A program made the position numbers and the translations under genes. A stretch of 64,000 nucleotides of DNA, taken from assembly GCA_003021725.1 (NCBI GenBank), contig PXRA01000045.1, positions 1 through 64,000 on the forward strand, given 5' to 3'. Source of the DNA: Halobacteriales archaeon QH_8_64_26. Its GTDB lineage: Archaea > Halobacteriota > Halobacteria > Halobacteriales > Halococcaceae. Shown one piece after another: positions 54,851-64,000 of this stretch; position 1 is the first letter of the stretch, and the number at the start of each line of letters is the position of its first letter. The notes under the pieces were generated by a model. The model did no database searches, was not told where the DNA came from, and saw only the letters and a program-made list of their open reading frames with translations.

Positions 54851-55114
54851 CACCCCGGCGGCCGTCGGTAGCGATACGGAACGAGATAGCGATACGGAAC
54901 GACGCCGATAGGAACGCGGATGACGGCGGGGGACGGATACGGCGACCGGACTCGACGCTCGAAACCTCGACTTCCAGGGAGTGATCCGTTCTGGGAGAAC
55001 GAGTCGGCGGGGTTCGAGAGACGGGAACACCGAGCCCTATATACCCCTCCGTACTACCCGATGGCCTACGCCGGGACGGCAGCTCACTCCGCTCGCCCGA
55101 TTCGACCCGAACCC

Positions 55115-56314
55115 ATGGATACGACAGTACTGCCGAGCAACGAACGATGGCGTTCCGGATACACCGTCCTCGCGCTCTGTGTCGGCGCGTACTTCGCGAT
55201 CAGGTTCTCCCAGCTACTGGTGAGCGCGCTTGTCCCCTCGATCCTCGGGACGTTCGCGGTTTCACGGGCCGCCATCGGTACCGTTCTGGGCGGGATGTGG
55301 GCCGCTTACGCCTTCGCTCAACTTCCGAGCGGCGTACTGAGCGATCGCTTCGGGCCGCGGTCGATCGTCCTCGCCGGAGTGGGGCTCACCGCCGTCGCCG
55401 GCCTCCTGTTGGCAGGAACGCCTTCTTTCGCCCTCTTCGGCGTCTTCCTCGGCCTGTTGGGCGTCGGTGCCGGTCTCTACTACAACGCGGCGACGGCGCT
55501 TCTCACCGGGCGCTTCGACGCGATCGGGCAGGCGATCGGCATCCATCGCATCGGCGACCCGGCGGCCGGACTGCTCGCACCGCCGATCGCCGCCGCCCTC
55601 GCCCTTCGTTACGGCTGGCGCGTCGCGCTCGGGGTCGGCGTCGCCGTCTCGCTGCTCGTGCTCGGGGCCTTCGCCCGCTGCGTCCCCGCGACCCGCTCGG
55701 TAGAAGAGGACCAATCGCTCCGCGAGCTACTCGCCCCGAGATATCTCCTCGCCCTCCTCTCCCGGCCGACGCTCGCGTCCACGACCGTCCTCGCAGTTTT
55801 CGCCGAGTTCGTCGGGTTGGCGACGATGTCGCTGCTTCCGACCTTCCTCGTTCAGCACCACGGCTACACGCTGTTGCGCGCCGGGCTGTTGTTCTCCGTG
55901 CTGGCCGCGATCAGAGGCGTTTTGCAACCGCTGGCGGGCCGGGCGTCCGACCGGCTGGGTCGCGATAGGGTACTCGCGCTGATGATGGGTGCCGGCGTTC
56001 TCGGCTACGGGCCGCTCAGTTCGAGTACGGCTTTCGTGCTCGCCGTCCCGGCGGTCGTACTGGCCGGGATCGCGATGAGCTGGGCCCTGCCACTGCAGTC
56101 CCGGGCGATCGACGGGCTCACCGAATCGGAGCAAGGGGCCGGGTTCGGCCTCGTCCGGACGATCTACATCCTCTCGGGCGCGCTCGGGACGGCGGTAACA
56201 GGCCTAGTCGCCGACGTCGCGGGCTGGGGAGCGAGCTTTCTGGTACTCACAGCTCTTTTGACGATCGCTTTCCTCCTGCTGCTCGCGAACCATGCGCTCG
56301 GCGAGTGGGACTGA
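55115..56314 (+). CDS. MFS transporter
   Basis: A transporter of about 399 residues with 12 helices. The loop 2-3 signature GVLSDRFGPRSIVLAG is clear and repeated in the second half (GRASDRLGRDRVLAL). The substrate is unknown. I chose MDTTVLPSN at 55115. An in-frame ATG at 55061 (MAYAGTAAH) lies about 20 bases after a CTATATACC element and is a real alternative; the frame is open still further to 54920. Confidence 0.85.
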   Translation: MDTTVLPSNERWRSGYTVLALCVGAYFAIRFSQLLVSALVPSILGTFAVSRAAIGTVLGGMWAAYAFAQLPSGVLSDRFGPRSIVLAGVGLTAVAGLLLAGTPSFALFGVFLGLLGVGAGLYYNAATALLTGRFDAIGQAIGIHRIGDPAAGLLAPPIAAALALRYGWRVALGVGVAVSLLVLGAFARCVPATRSVEEDQSLRELLAPRYLLALLSRPTLASTTVLAVFAEFVGLATMSLLPTFLVQHHGYTLLRAGLLFSVLAAIRGVLQPLAGRASDRLGRDRVLALMMGAGVLGYGPLSSSTAFVLAVPAVVLAGIAMSWALPLQSRAIDGLTESEQGAGFGLVRTIYILSGALGTAVTGLVADVAGWGASFLVLTALLTIAFLLLLANHALGEWD

Positions 56315-56486
56315 GACGACAATTCTCACGAAGCGAGCGCGAAGCGAAGAACCGGCCGGTTCGCGTTCGCGGGCTCCGAAGACCGGAACGAGTTTCGAGG
56401 ACGGTAGCAGGTCCCGAAGCCGGCGAGCGACGAGCCCCTTGCCCGGACCCGAAAGACGCTTTCGCCCACCGGCCGTCGCCTCGCCC

Positions 56487-57329
56487 GTGACAGCGCACGA
56501 TCGGAGCGATACGTTCGACATCGGCGGCGAGTTGACGGTCAATCGCTTGGGCTTCGGCGCGATGCGACTGACCGGCGATGGGATCATCGGCCCGCCCGAG
56601 GACGAAGAGGAGGCTAGAGACGTTCTCGACCGCGCGCGTGATCTCGGTGTGGATTTCGTCGACACCGCCGATTCCTACGGCCCGGCGGTCTCAGAACGGC
56701 TCATCGGCGAGGCGCTCGACCCTGCCGCGGACGACGATCTCGTCGTCGCGACCAAAGGCGGGCTCTGGCGCGACGATCGCGACGGCTCCTGGCCCCGGTG
56801 TGGCGGGCCGGGCTACCTGCGCAACGCGATCCTCGCCAGCTTGGATCGCTTGGGCACCGAGACGATCGACCTCTATCAGTTCCACTGGCCCGACCCCGAC
56901 GTCGAGTACGCCGAGTCGGTATCGGCATTTGCCGGCTTCAAGGACGAGGGCAAGGTCGAGCACGTCGGCGTCTCTAACGTCTCGATCGACCAGCTCGAAG
57001 CGGCCCGTGAGGTCGTCGAGATCGCAACCGTCCAGAACCAGTATAACGTCGGCGATCGCGACTCCGAGGAGGTGCTCGAGTACTGCGAGGACCACGACAT
57101 CGGCTTCATTCCCTGGGCACCGCTCGGTTCGGGCGAGTTAGAGGGCTTAGAGGTGGTCGCCGAGAACCACGACGCGAGTCCCTACCAGATCGGGCTCGCC
57201 TGGTTGCTCCAACACTCCCCGGTCGTGCTCCCGATCCCGGGGACCAGCAGCGTCGAACACTTAGAGGAGAACGTCGCCGCCAGCGAGATCTCCCTCACCG
57301 ACGAGGAGATCGAGACGATCGAGAACTGA
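56487..57329 (+). CDS. Aldo/keto reductase
   Basis: A 280-residue (beta/alpha)8-barrel oxidoreductase. Catalytic residues are Asp59 and Tyr64 (DTADSYG), Lys90 (ATKGG) and His133 (QFHWPDP). The C-terminal LPIPGTSSVEHLEENVAA is the NADPH-binding end. It would reduce an aldehyde or ketone with NADPH; the substrate is unknown. A GTG start at 56487 is assumed because the upstream 65 codons are Arg/Ser-rich. Confidence 0.85.
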   Translation: MTAHDRSDTFDIGGELTVNRLGFGAMRLTGDGIIGPPEDEEEARDVLDRARDLGVDFVDTADSYGPAVSERLIGEALDPAADDDLVVATKGGLWRDDRDGSWPRCGGPGYLRNAILASLDRLGTETIDLYQFHWPDPDVEYAESVSAFAGFKDEGKVEHVGVSNVSIDQLEAAREVVEIATVQNQYNVGDRDSEEVLEYCEDHDIGFIPWAPLGSGELEGLEVVAENHDASPYQIGLAWLLQHSPVVLPIPGTSSVEHLEENVAASEISLTDEEIETIEN

Positions 57330-57384
57330 ACGAGCGTCCCTTCCCGCCCGGCGGGGACGCGCACCGCCGAGAAGCCGCCTCTTC

Positions 57385-57606
57385 TCAGGTCCGTTCTTCC
57401 GTACGGAGCACGATCGTCGTGGCGAACAGCGCGGACATGACGAGCAACACGACGACCAGTGCCTGTGGGCCGAGCGGGTCAATGCCGATCGGGACTACTT
57501 CCGGGAAATCGCCGAGCGCGCGATCGTAGAGTACGTTCACCAGATAGACCCCGGCGAAGAGCATCGAGCCAAAGAGCGTCAGTCGCGCTACGGTGCTCCG
57601 GTCCAT
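57385..57606 (-). CDS. Small two-helix membrane protein
   Basis: A 73-residue protein with two helices (about 7-27 and 46-66) separated by a short polar loop (LGDFPEVVPIGIDPLGPQ). No family recognised. It is convergent with the aldo/keto reductase. Confidence 0.55.
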   Translation of the reverse strand: MDRSTVARLTLFGSMLFAGVYLVNVLYDRALGDFPEVVPIGIDPLGPQALVVVLLVMSALFATTIVLRTEERT

Positions 57607-57873
57607 GTTCGAGCCCGTAGTCCCTTCTCGGTTAAAACACCACCGTCATCCCCCGGCGCGTCCCGTACCGGAACCCGGCTTCCGTGGCCCTCCCCGGGGC
57701 TCGATCGCCGAGCGCCCCGGGGAAGCCGGCGTGCTACGGACTCGTCCGTAACCCCCTACCGGGCTCCGACGGGTCCGATACCACCATCGTACCGCCCGGG
57801 TTCGCTCCGAGGAGTGGGCCCGGGCTCTCACCCAAGAAAAGTCGCCGGCAACGGGAGTTCGACCCTAGCCGAG

Positions 57874-59511
57874 TCAGTTCACGGCGATCGGTTCCGCTCC
57901 GGTACTGCTCGCCCGCGGCGCACTCATGGCGTTCGACTCCGACTCCCCGTTCGAGTCCGATTCGGAATCCGACTCGTCGCTATCGGTGAGGACGACCAGG
58001 TCGAGGGGCTCCTCGCCCGAGGCGTTCGCCGGATCGAGGTAGCCCGCGGCGAAAGCGGTGTAGGTCGTGCCGTTCTCGACGTCGACGTCGACCGTCGTGA
58101 CTACCGGCCCGCTATCGTTCGCGGTCGCCGGCCGGATCTCGAGGGTGTACTCCCCGCCCGGCACCGCGGCGTACTCGCTCGCGTTACCGAAGGTCACGTT
58201 GTCGAACAGCGTCATGTTCGTGTCCTCGACCGTCACGTCGACCGGCGGTGCGTCGGGCACCGCGTGGACGAGCCGGACCTTCGAGGTGTTCTCGCTCGGT
58301 GCAGTGGTGTTGTCGTCGAGCACCAGCGGCGCGAACGGCTGGGAGGCGTTCTCACCGATCTCGCCGGTGGCCGCTACCGTATACGCACCCGCACCGAGTG
58401 CCACCGTATCGTTGAACACGACGGCACTGCGGTTGTCCGCGGCCGTGATCGTCACCGTGTGGTTGCCCGGCGTCACCGCCGCGTAGTCGGTTGCCTGGCT
58501 GAACTCGACGCCGGAGAAGGCCGTCTCGTTGTCGAGATAGACGTCGACGGCGGGGGCGTCAGGTGACATGTGTGCCGCCCGGAGGCTCGCTGCCTGACCG
58601 TCAGGCGTCGCGATCAGCTCCAATGGGGCGTCGGCGTCCTCGTCGTCGGGCGTAACGTACCCCGCGGCGAAGGCCGTGTAGGCAGTGCCGTTCTCGACGT
58701 CGACCTCGAAGCTATCGACCACCGTGCCGTTATCGCTAGCGGTCGCCGCGCGAACCTCGAGGGTGTACTCGCCGGCCGGCACTTCGAGATACTCCGTCGC
58801 GTTGCCGTAGGTCACGTTGTCGAACAGTGTCGTGTTCGTGTCCTCGATCGTCACGTCGACCGGCGGCGCGTCGGGGGAGACGTGTGCGAGGCGGACCGAG
58901 GCGTTGTTCGCCGGCGGCGAGGTGCTGTCCTGGAGGATCAGCGGCGCGAACGGCTGGGAGGCGTTCTCGCCGATTTCACCGGTGGCTGCGACAGTGTAGG
59001 CCGCGGCTTCGAGGCTCACTGTGTCGTTGAACACGACGGCGCTGCGGTTGTCCGCGGCCGTGATCGTCACCGTGTGTTGGCCGGCTGGGACGGTGAGGTA
59101 GTCGGTAATCTCGCTGAATTCGACGCCCGAGACCGCCGTCTGATTGTCGAGGTAGACGTCGACGGCGGGCGCATCGGGCGACATATGAGCGATCCGCAGG
59201 GAGGCGTTCGCCATCCCACTCATATCCGAGCCATTAGCCATGGCCGAGCCGTTATCCATACCGGTTCCGTTGTTCATCGTACTCTCCGCGGTTGTCGTCT
59301 CACCACCGCTGGTGGTTTCCCCGCTGGAAGCGGTCGTCTCGCCGCCAGCAGTCGTTCCTTCTGCCGTCGTCCCGGCTCCTTCTCCACCGCCCCCACCGCC
59401 GCCTCCGCCACCGCAGCCCGCCAGCACCATCGCCAGTGCCACGAGGACGATCCCGAAGGTCCGCCGCGTGGGAACCAACCGTTCGACCGAAATTGATCTA
59501 CTCCATGTCAT
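57874..59511 (-). CDS. Secreted lipoprotein with four DUF4397 domains
   Basis: A 545-residue surface protein. The signal peptide ends in lipobox LAGC (Cys33), followed by a run of ten Gly and a Gly/Thr/Ser/Asn-rich linker (to about 100). Four DUF4397 domains follow, at about 103-192, 204-301, 308-398 and 410-509. Domains 1 and 3 are near-identical in pattern (AHMSPDAPAVDVYLDN), as are 2 and 4 (APPVDVTIEDTN), giving an ABAB layout from a two-domain duplication. An acidic Ser/Asp tail ends it. DUF4397 domains are beta-sandwiches of unknown ligand. Tat or Sec use is unclear; an RR pair precedes the hydrophobic core. Confidence 0.87.
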   Translation of the reverse strand: MTWSRSISVERLVPTRRTFGIVLVALAMVLAGCGGGGGGGGGGEGAGTTAEGTTAGGETTASSGETTSGGETTTAESTMNNGTGMDNGSAMANGSDMSGMANASLRIAHMSPDAPAVDVYLDNQTAVSGVEFSEITDYLTVPAGQHTVTITAADNRSAVVFNDTVSLEAAAYTVAATGEIGENASQPFAPLILQDSTSPPANNASVRLAHVSPDAPPVDVTIEDTNTTLFDNVTYGNATEYLEVPAGEYTLEVRAATASDNGTVVDSFEVDVENGTAYTAFAAGYVTPDDEDADAPLELIATPDGQAASLRAAHMSPDAPAVDVYLDNETAFSGVEFSQATDYAAVTPGNHTVTITAADNRSAVVFNDTVALGAGAYTVAATGEIGENASQPFAPLVLDDNTTAPSENTSKVRLVHAVPDAPPVDVTVEDTNMTLFDNVTFGNASEYAAVPGGEYTLEIRPATANDSGPVVTTVDVDVENGTTYTAFAAGYLDPANASGEEPLDLVVLTDSDESDSESDSNGESESNAMSAPRASSTGAEPIAVN

Positions 59512-59964
59512 ATCGTAGCCGGGAGATAACAGAAGCGGGAATATAATAACTCTTGCCCCACCATACCGGCAAATTTCGGTCCGATGAAACCCGATACTTG
59601 GAGGTTAATTACCGATCGCATATCAGAATTTAGGAGGTAATTGGATAACTCCCCATGCGTTACTATCCTGTCCCTCTTCACCGGACTCGAATGAGCACGC
59701 TCCCCCGGCGAATCGGTCCACTGGTCCCGGGGGCCCCTGAGTGCTGGGGTGATCCTCGCCGATACCGCCGGGCGATTCCTCCCGGCAGTACGACAGTGAC
59801 AGGGATCATGAGGGGCTCGGCCGGTCCCATCGTGTCCGTCACGCCGTAGAGAGCACAAAAGCGAAGTCACCCCGCCGAGAAACGCGGGCGTGCTCGTCAG
59901 CCGGACCCCACGCAGGCCTATCGCGACTCGTCGTGCTACCGTCCTCTCAGCGAGGGCCGCTTAG
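59512..59964. other. Intergenic, AT-rich control region
   Basis: No gene was recognised. It contains an AT-rich core (about 59541-59665). On the minus strand TTATTATAT (59541-59549) is a TATA element about 30 bases before the DUF4397 lipoprotein start. GGTTAATTACC at 59603-59613 and GGTAATT at 59636-59642 look like related regulator half-sites. The GC-rich remainder toward 59965 shows nothing. Confidence 0.45.
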
Positions 59965-61242
59965 ATGCGCGTCTGTCTCCTCTCGTCCCGACCGTACCCG
60001 CCGGACTCGCGGCTCGCCCTCGAAGCCCGCGGGCTGCTCGACGCCGGTCACGATACCGTCGTGCTCTGTCCGCGCCGGGCGGGCCGGGAAGCCGACGGAA
60101 GCGAGGACGCCGGGGACGCCGAAGCCGGCCGCGAGATGGTAGGGGGTCTCGACGTCGATCGACTCCCGGTCGACGATCCGCCCTTCGGGTCCGAGGCCAC
60201 GCCACAGGCGATCGGGGCCGCCGCGGGGAGCACTCACTCGGCCTGGGAGTCGGGCATCGAGCGTCTCGACCGGGAACTGCCGATCGACGCGATCGGTGTG
60301 CAGGGCCTCGCGCTCGCGAAAACCGGACTGGAAGCCGGCGAGGACCTCGAAATTCCGGTCGTTCTCGATTTCGATGCCGATCCCGTCGCCCGCCTCGCCC
60401 ACCGCCGGTCGGTTGGCGAGAGCAAAAATCTCCTCACCCAGCCCGGCGCGCTCGCCGCGCGGGTCCGCTCGCCGCTGCGCCGGCTCCGCCGCCTCGAAGC
60501 GTCGGCGATTTCCCGCGCCGACCGGGTCGTCGTCGCGAGCGAGGAGGCTCGTGCGCAGTACGTGCGCGACCGGGACCTCCCCCCCGAGAAGGTCCGAGTC
60601 GTCCAGTCGACGGTCGATCTCCCCGTTTTCGACGCGGCGAGCGCTCGGTCACCGGTCGGCCTCGATTTCAGCCCCGATAGCGACTTTATCGTCACCTACC
60701 CTGGCCCGCTCGTCCCCGAACGGGGCCTCGAGACGCTCATCGACGCGCTCGCCCAACTCGCTAAGGCGACCTCCGACGCGCGGGTCGTCCTCCCCGGCCG
60801 CGGCCCCGAGACGTACGTCGAGTCGCTTCGCGAGCGCGCCGACTGTGTAGGCGTCGCCGAGCGCGTGACGTTCGCGACCCGCGCCGACCCCGAGGACGTA
60901 CCCGCCCACCTCGCGCTCTGTGACGCCTCTGTTCTCCCCTTCCCCGAAAGCGAGTACGCCACGACCGCCCTTCCCGGCGCGCTATTCGCGTCCTTCGCGG
61001 CCGGCACACCCACGGTTATCGGCGACGTCTCGCCGCTGCGCCGCGTTCTCACGCGTGCGGACGCCGGGCTGGTTGCGACCGACTCCCATACCGATCTCGC
61101 GGCCGCGCTGCGCGTGCTCCGGCGCAGCCCCGAGCGCGCGGCGGATCTCGGTGCCAACGGCCGACGCGCGGTTGAACCCGGCAGCGCCTTCGACGCGGCC
61201 CGCGACCGGGTGGCGATCGCCCGGGCCTACGCCGACCTCTGA
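59965..61242 (+). CDS. Family 4 glycosyltransferase-like protein
   Basis: A 425-residue GT-B protein. It begins MRVCLLSSRPYPPDSRLALEA; the second domain has FIVTYPGPLVPERGLETLIDAL, VVLPGRGPETYVESLRE, and a degenerate end LPFPESEYATTALPGALFASFAAGTPTVIG. The usual GT4 E-x7-E is partly altered, as in some archaeal members. It stands alone between two surface-protein genes and may modify a surface polymer. The ATG follows no obvious TATA element. Confidence 0.8.
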   Translation: MRVCLLSSRPYPPDSRLALEARGLLDAGHDTVVLCPRRAGREADGSEDAGDAEAGREMVGGLDVDRLPVDDPPFGSEATPQAIGAAAGSTHSAWESGIERLDRELPIDAIGVQGLALAKTGLEAGEDLEIPVVLDFDADPVARLAHRRSVGESKNLLTQPGALAARVRSPLRRLRRLEASAISRADRVVVASEEARAQYVRDRDLPPEKVRVVQSTVDLPVFDAASARSPVGLDFSPDSDFIVTYPGPLVPERGLETLIDALAQLAKATSDARVVLPGRGPETYVESLRERADCVGVAERVTFATRADPEDVPAHLALCDASVLPFPESEYATTALPGALFASFAAGTPTVIGDVSPLRRVLTRADAGLVATDSHTDLAAALRVLRRSPERAADLGANGRRAVEPGSAFDAARDRVAIARAYADL

Positions 61243-61439
61243 TCCGATTCCTTCCCTTCCCGCGCCAGCTGGTACCGAACCGCCCCGGGCGCTCTCCTTG
61301 CCTCGGTCGCCGGCTCGATCGCGGTTCGGCTGTAATCGCTTAGCTACGGTCGCTCGACCGCCTCGAACTCGATGCCAGTAGCCTACGGCTCGGCCCGCCG
61401 AGCCGCCCTCCCGACCCGTCGCCGTCGCTCGCTCGGTCG

Positions 61440-61533
61440 AAGAATAATTGTTCCAAATTGGTAAGTAGTTACTTTATTACACTAACGTACATTTATTTAC
61501 TATCTAGACACACTTACTAACGCGTTAGCAACG
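61440..61533 (+). promoter_or_regulatory. AT-rich promoter region with 12-base palindrome
   Basis: A sharply AT-rich stretch in GC-rich DNA just before the giant beta-helix gene. It includes ATTTATTTAC (61491-61500) as a TATA candidate and a perfect palindrome CTAACGCGTTAG (61517-61528) ending six bases before the ATG. The shorter ACTAACGT at 61481-61488 echoes its half-site, and GTAAGTAGTTAC (61461-61472) has inverted ends. A repressor at the palindrome would block the start. Confidence 0.5.
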
Positions 61534-64000
61534 ATGGAAGACGACAGATTACCGGTTGCGGGCGCTGACCGGCACGAAACGAACGGGATCGACGGAACGA
61601 CTACGGGGATCGACCGCCGCGGCTACCTGAAGCTCGCGGGCGGGACGGCCGCCTCGCTCGCAGCTCTCGGCGGAGCGGGGGCGGCTGCGGGCGCGGAGTA
61701 CGAGACGATCACGCTCTCGCGGGGCGAGGTCCGTAAGGAATATCTCGGGGATGGCGAGAGCTTCGAGAACGTTCTGATCGACGCGACGGCGGATCGCTGT
61801 GCGTACAGGCTCATGGTCGACGGCACGGACTGGACGATCCGAAACGTCGGGCTGAAGGGCCGGATCACCAACGGGGGGGCCCAGGAGATATTCAACCTCT
61901 CGACCCCCGAGGGCGGTTCGGGCCTCGTCGAGAACGTCTACCTGGGCGACGGCGCTACCGAGAGCGGCGATTGGATCCCCACTTTCGTCTCACTGGAACA
62001 CGCCGGGACCATCACGATCCGGAACGTTCACACCGCCCACTGGCCGAACAACGGGCTGTACGCGAGCGCCCCCGGCCGCGGCGAGCGTGATAACGGCGAC
62101 GGCGCCGTGAGGATCGAGTCCTCCTACGCCCGCAATAACAACATCGACGGCTTTCGCCTCGGGACCGACGGCTCCTACCTCAGGAACTCGGTCGTCCACG
62201 TCGATAGCGACGTGCCCGACGTCTTCGGCGGGGCCGAGAACGCCCGCGGTGTCTGGATCAAGGACGGCGGCCGAGTCGCGATCGAGAACTGTGATATCCT
62301 CATCGACCACCCCGACGGGAGCTACTGCATCCGTCAGGACGACGGCAAGGACGGCGACGACGGGGTCGCGCAAGTCGTCGACTCGGAGATCGCCACGACC
62401 ATCGAGACGAGGCGGTTCCGCGGGAACGTAACGACCTCCAATGTCGGGGGCGATCCGGACGTCACGCCGCCGACGGGGGTCCCGATGAGCGCCGAGGAAG
62501 CGGCCTCGGGCGGCGACCCGGCCGACCCGGAGCCGGAGGGCCCAGGCTTGTTTACGATCTCGAACCGGGCGTACGATCAGCCCGCGACCTACGAGTTCAC
62601 CGTTTCCGGCGCGCTCGAACCGACCGACTCGGTGAACTTCGAGAGCGGGGACGAGATCTCGGGTTCGAGCGCTCAGGGCCAGGTCAACGGCGGTAGCGAT
62701 ACCTACCGCGTCGCCGGCGCGATCACCGATCTGCGCGTCGACGGTTCGGTCGATCTCTCGATGGACGGCGAGGCGGTCACCGCCGATGCCCCCAATCGCT
62801 TCGCGATCTCGGATGAGGGGGTCGGCGACCCCTCGGAGTACCGGTTCACCGTTTCCGGCGCGCTCGAAGCGACCGACTCGGTCAACGACAACGACGAACT
62901 CTCCGGATCGTCGGCCCGCGGCCAGGTCAACGGCGGCACCGACGCCTACCGCTTCGGTGGCGGGATCGAGCGCTTCGTCCACGACGGTCCCCTGACGGTA
63001 CTTCTCAACGGGCGGGAGACCGATCCGGCATCGATGCTGCCCCACGAGCTACGGATCCAGTCCACCGGGGATCGTGCGACCTACGAGTTCGGCGTCTCGG
63101 GCGACATCCAGCCTGGCCCCGCGTTCGATCCCGACGGCACCGACGAACTCCTCGACTCGGGCGCCCGCGGCTTCGTCGGCGGGGGCGGCGCGGACAACTA
63201 CTACTTCTCGGGCGATCTCACGAGCTTCACCCGCGATGGGCCCCTCGAACTCTACCTCGACGGCGAGCGGGTCGATCCCGATCGATTCGGTCTCCCCCAC
63301 GAACTCAGGATCGCGGACGAGGGGATCGGTGATCCCTCGGAGTACCGACTTACCGTCTCGGGCGCGCTCGCGCCGACGGACTCGGTCAACGACAACGACG
63401 AACTCTCCGGATCGTCGGCCCGCGGCCAGGTCAACGGCGGGAGCGACGCCTATCGCTTCGGCGGGGAGATCACTGCCTTCGCCGTCGAGAACCCCGACGA
63501 GACGACGGTCTACCTCGATGGCGAGCGGGTCGATCCCGATCGGTTGGGCTTGTCTCGATCGATCTCAATCTCGGACGAGGGGGTCGGCGATCCCTCGGAG
63601 TACCAGTTCACCGTCTCCGGCGGCCTCGGCGCGACCGATTCGGTCAACGACAACGACGAGATCGACGGTTCGTCGGCCCGGGGTCAGGTCAACGGCGGCA
63701 GCGATGCCTATCGCTTCGGCGGGGAGATCACTGCCTTCGCCGTCGAGAACCCCGATGAGACGACGGTCTCCGTTGACGGCGAGCGGGTCGATCCCGGCCA
63801 GTTGGGCCTGCCCCATTCGATCACGATCTCGAACCGGGCGTACGACACCCCTGCGACCTACCGCTTCGAGGTCTCGGGTGACCTCGGTGCGACCGACTCG
63901 GTGAACTTCGAGGACGGGGACGAAATCTCGGGCTCGAGCGCTCAGGGCCAGGTCAACGGCGGCAGCGACACCTACCGGTACTCGGGGGACGTCACGTCCT
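61534..64000 (+). CDS. Giant Tat-exported beta-helix protein with tandem repeats, partial
   Basis: The frame stays open to the window edge (822 codons seen). A Tat signal (DRRGYLKLAGGTAASLAALG, 27-46) leads into a right-handed beta-helix region (about 55-305: TIRNVGLKG, GLVENVYLGDG, ITIRNVHTAHWPNNG, VAIENCDILIDHP). After a Gly/Pro/Glu linker (about 320-338) come at least six tandem repeats of about 83-86 residues, starting near 339, 422, 506, 590, 676 and 761 and sharing TDSVN, GSSA-x-GQVNGGSD and YRF-x-G patterns. Repeat DNA is in part identical over 50-62 bases. It is likely a surface or secreted carbohydrate-active or adhesive protein; no catalytic residues are recognised. Confidence 0.82.
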   Translation, partial: MEDDRLPVAGADRHETNGIDGTTTGIDRRGYLKLAGGTAASLAALGGAGAAAGAEYETITLSRGEVRKEYLGDGESFENVLIDATADRCAYRLMVDGTDWTIRNVGLKGRITNGGAQEIFNLSTPEGGSGLVENVYLGDGATESGDWIPTFVSLEHAGTITIRNVHTAHWPNNGLYASAPGRGERDNGDGAVRIESSYARNNNIDGFRLGTDGSYLRNSVVHVDSDVPDVFGGAENARGVWIKDGGRVAIENCDILIDHPDGSYCIRQDDGKDGDDGVAQVVDSEIATTIETRRFRGNVTTSNVGGDPDVTPPTGVPMSAEEAASGGDPADPEPEGPGLFTISNRAYDQPATYEFTVSGALEPTDSVNFESGDEISGSSAQGQVNGGSDTYRVAGAITDLRVDGSVDLSMDGEAVTADAPNRFAISDEGVGDPSEYRFTVSGALEATDSVNDNDELSGSSARGQVNGGTDAYRFGGGIERFVHDGPLTVLLNGRETDPASMLPHELRIQSTGDRATYEFGVSGDIQPGPAFDPDGTDELLDSGARGFVGGGGADNYYFSGDLTSFTRDGPLELYLDGERVDPDRFGLPHELRIADEGIGDPSEYRLTVSGALAPTDSVNDNDELSGSSARGQVNGGSDAYRFGGEITAFAVENPDETTVYLDGERVDPDRLGLSRSISISDEGVGDPSEYQFTVSGGLGATDSVNDNDEIDGSSARGQVNGGSDAYRFGGEITAFAVENPDETTVSVDGERVDPGQLGLPHSITISNRAYDTPATYRFEVSGDLGATDSVNFEDGDEISGSSAQGQVNGGSDTYRYSGDVTS

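Noticed and set aside
1..64000. tRNA, rRNA, CRISPR arrays, insertion sequences, prophage or conjugative genes
   Set aside because: No cloverleaf-like T-loop/anticodon pairings, regularly spaced repeats, transposase motifs or terminal inverted repeats were recognised while reading; a dedicated search was not possible.

Overview
The window is high-GC archaeal DNA from a member of the class Halobacteria; the genus cannot be resolved from the sequence. The evidence is consistent: acidic predicted proteins, twin-arginine (Tat) signals on most secreted proteins, start codons that follow a TATA element by about 25-35 bases (leaderless transcripts), DtxR-type iron operators, and haloarchaeal families such as RGP-like mutase, DUF1616, DUF7344-type helix-turn-helix membrane proteins and a fused haem-copper oxidase subunit I+III. 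No rRNA, tRNA, CRISPR array, insertion sequence or phage gene was recognised.

Layout. 1-3.3 kb: the end of a thiolase, a PsiE-like membrane protein, a FabG/PhaB-type reductase and an archaeal reversibly-glycosylated-polypeptide/UDP-arabinopyranose-mutase homologue. 3.4-8.7 kb: an iron-uptake locus with a secreted helical protein, then binding lipoprotein, fused permease and ATPase, with three copies of an iron-regulator-like palindrome. 8.8-41.3 kb: a long cell-surface glycan region. It holds two GT39-like membrane glycosyltransferases, a dolichol-phosphate-type GT2, three alkaline-phosphatase-superfamily enzymes, two FemAB/GNAT-like transferases, a DUF1616 protein and a Tat-exported beta-helix protein. 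At its core is a tight operon (24.5-32.1 kb) with all five enzyme classes needed to make UDP-ManNAc(3NAc)A, plus a GT2 and a polysaccharide deacetylase. A Pit-type phosphate transporter, a DUF354 protein, a GT4 and a large polytopic membrane protein follow.

41.3-48.8 kb: an amidase, an SDR, a cupin, an EamA transporter and many small membrane or zinc-ribbon proteins. 48.3-54.2 kb: the terminal oxidase operon (subunit II, fused I+III, subunit IV) with accessory membrane proteins. 54.6-57.6 kb: an MFS transporter, an aldo/keto reductase and small membrane proteins. 57.9-64 kb: a DUF4397 lipoprotein with an ABAB domain arrangement, a GT4, and a giant Tat-exported beta-helix protein with at least six homogenised tandem repeats, cut by the window edge.

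How it fits together: most of the window builds, decorates and displays surface carbohydrate. The nucleotide-sugar operon would make a diacetamido-mannuronic acid donor; GT2, GT4 and GT39-like enzymes would assemble it; the phosphatase-superfamily and FemAB-like enzymes are candidates for decorating it. No AglB oligosaccharyltransferase or flippase is visible, so whether the product is an N-glycan or a polysaccharide is open. The oxidase subunit II tail and the DUF1616 tail are dense in N-glycosylation sequons, so some acceptors may also be encoded here.
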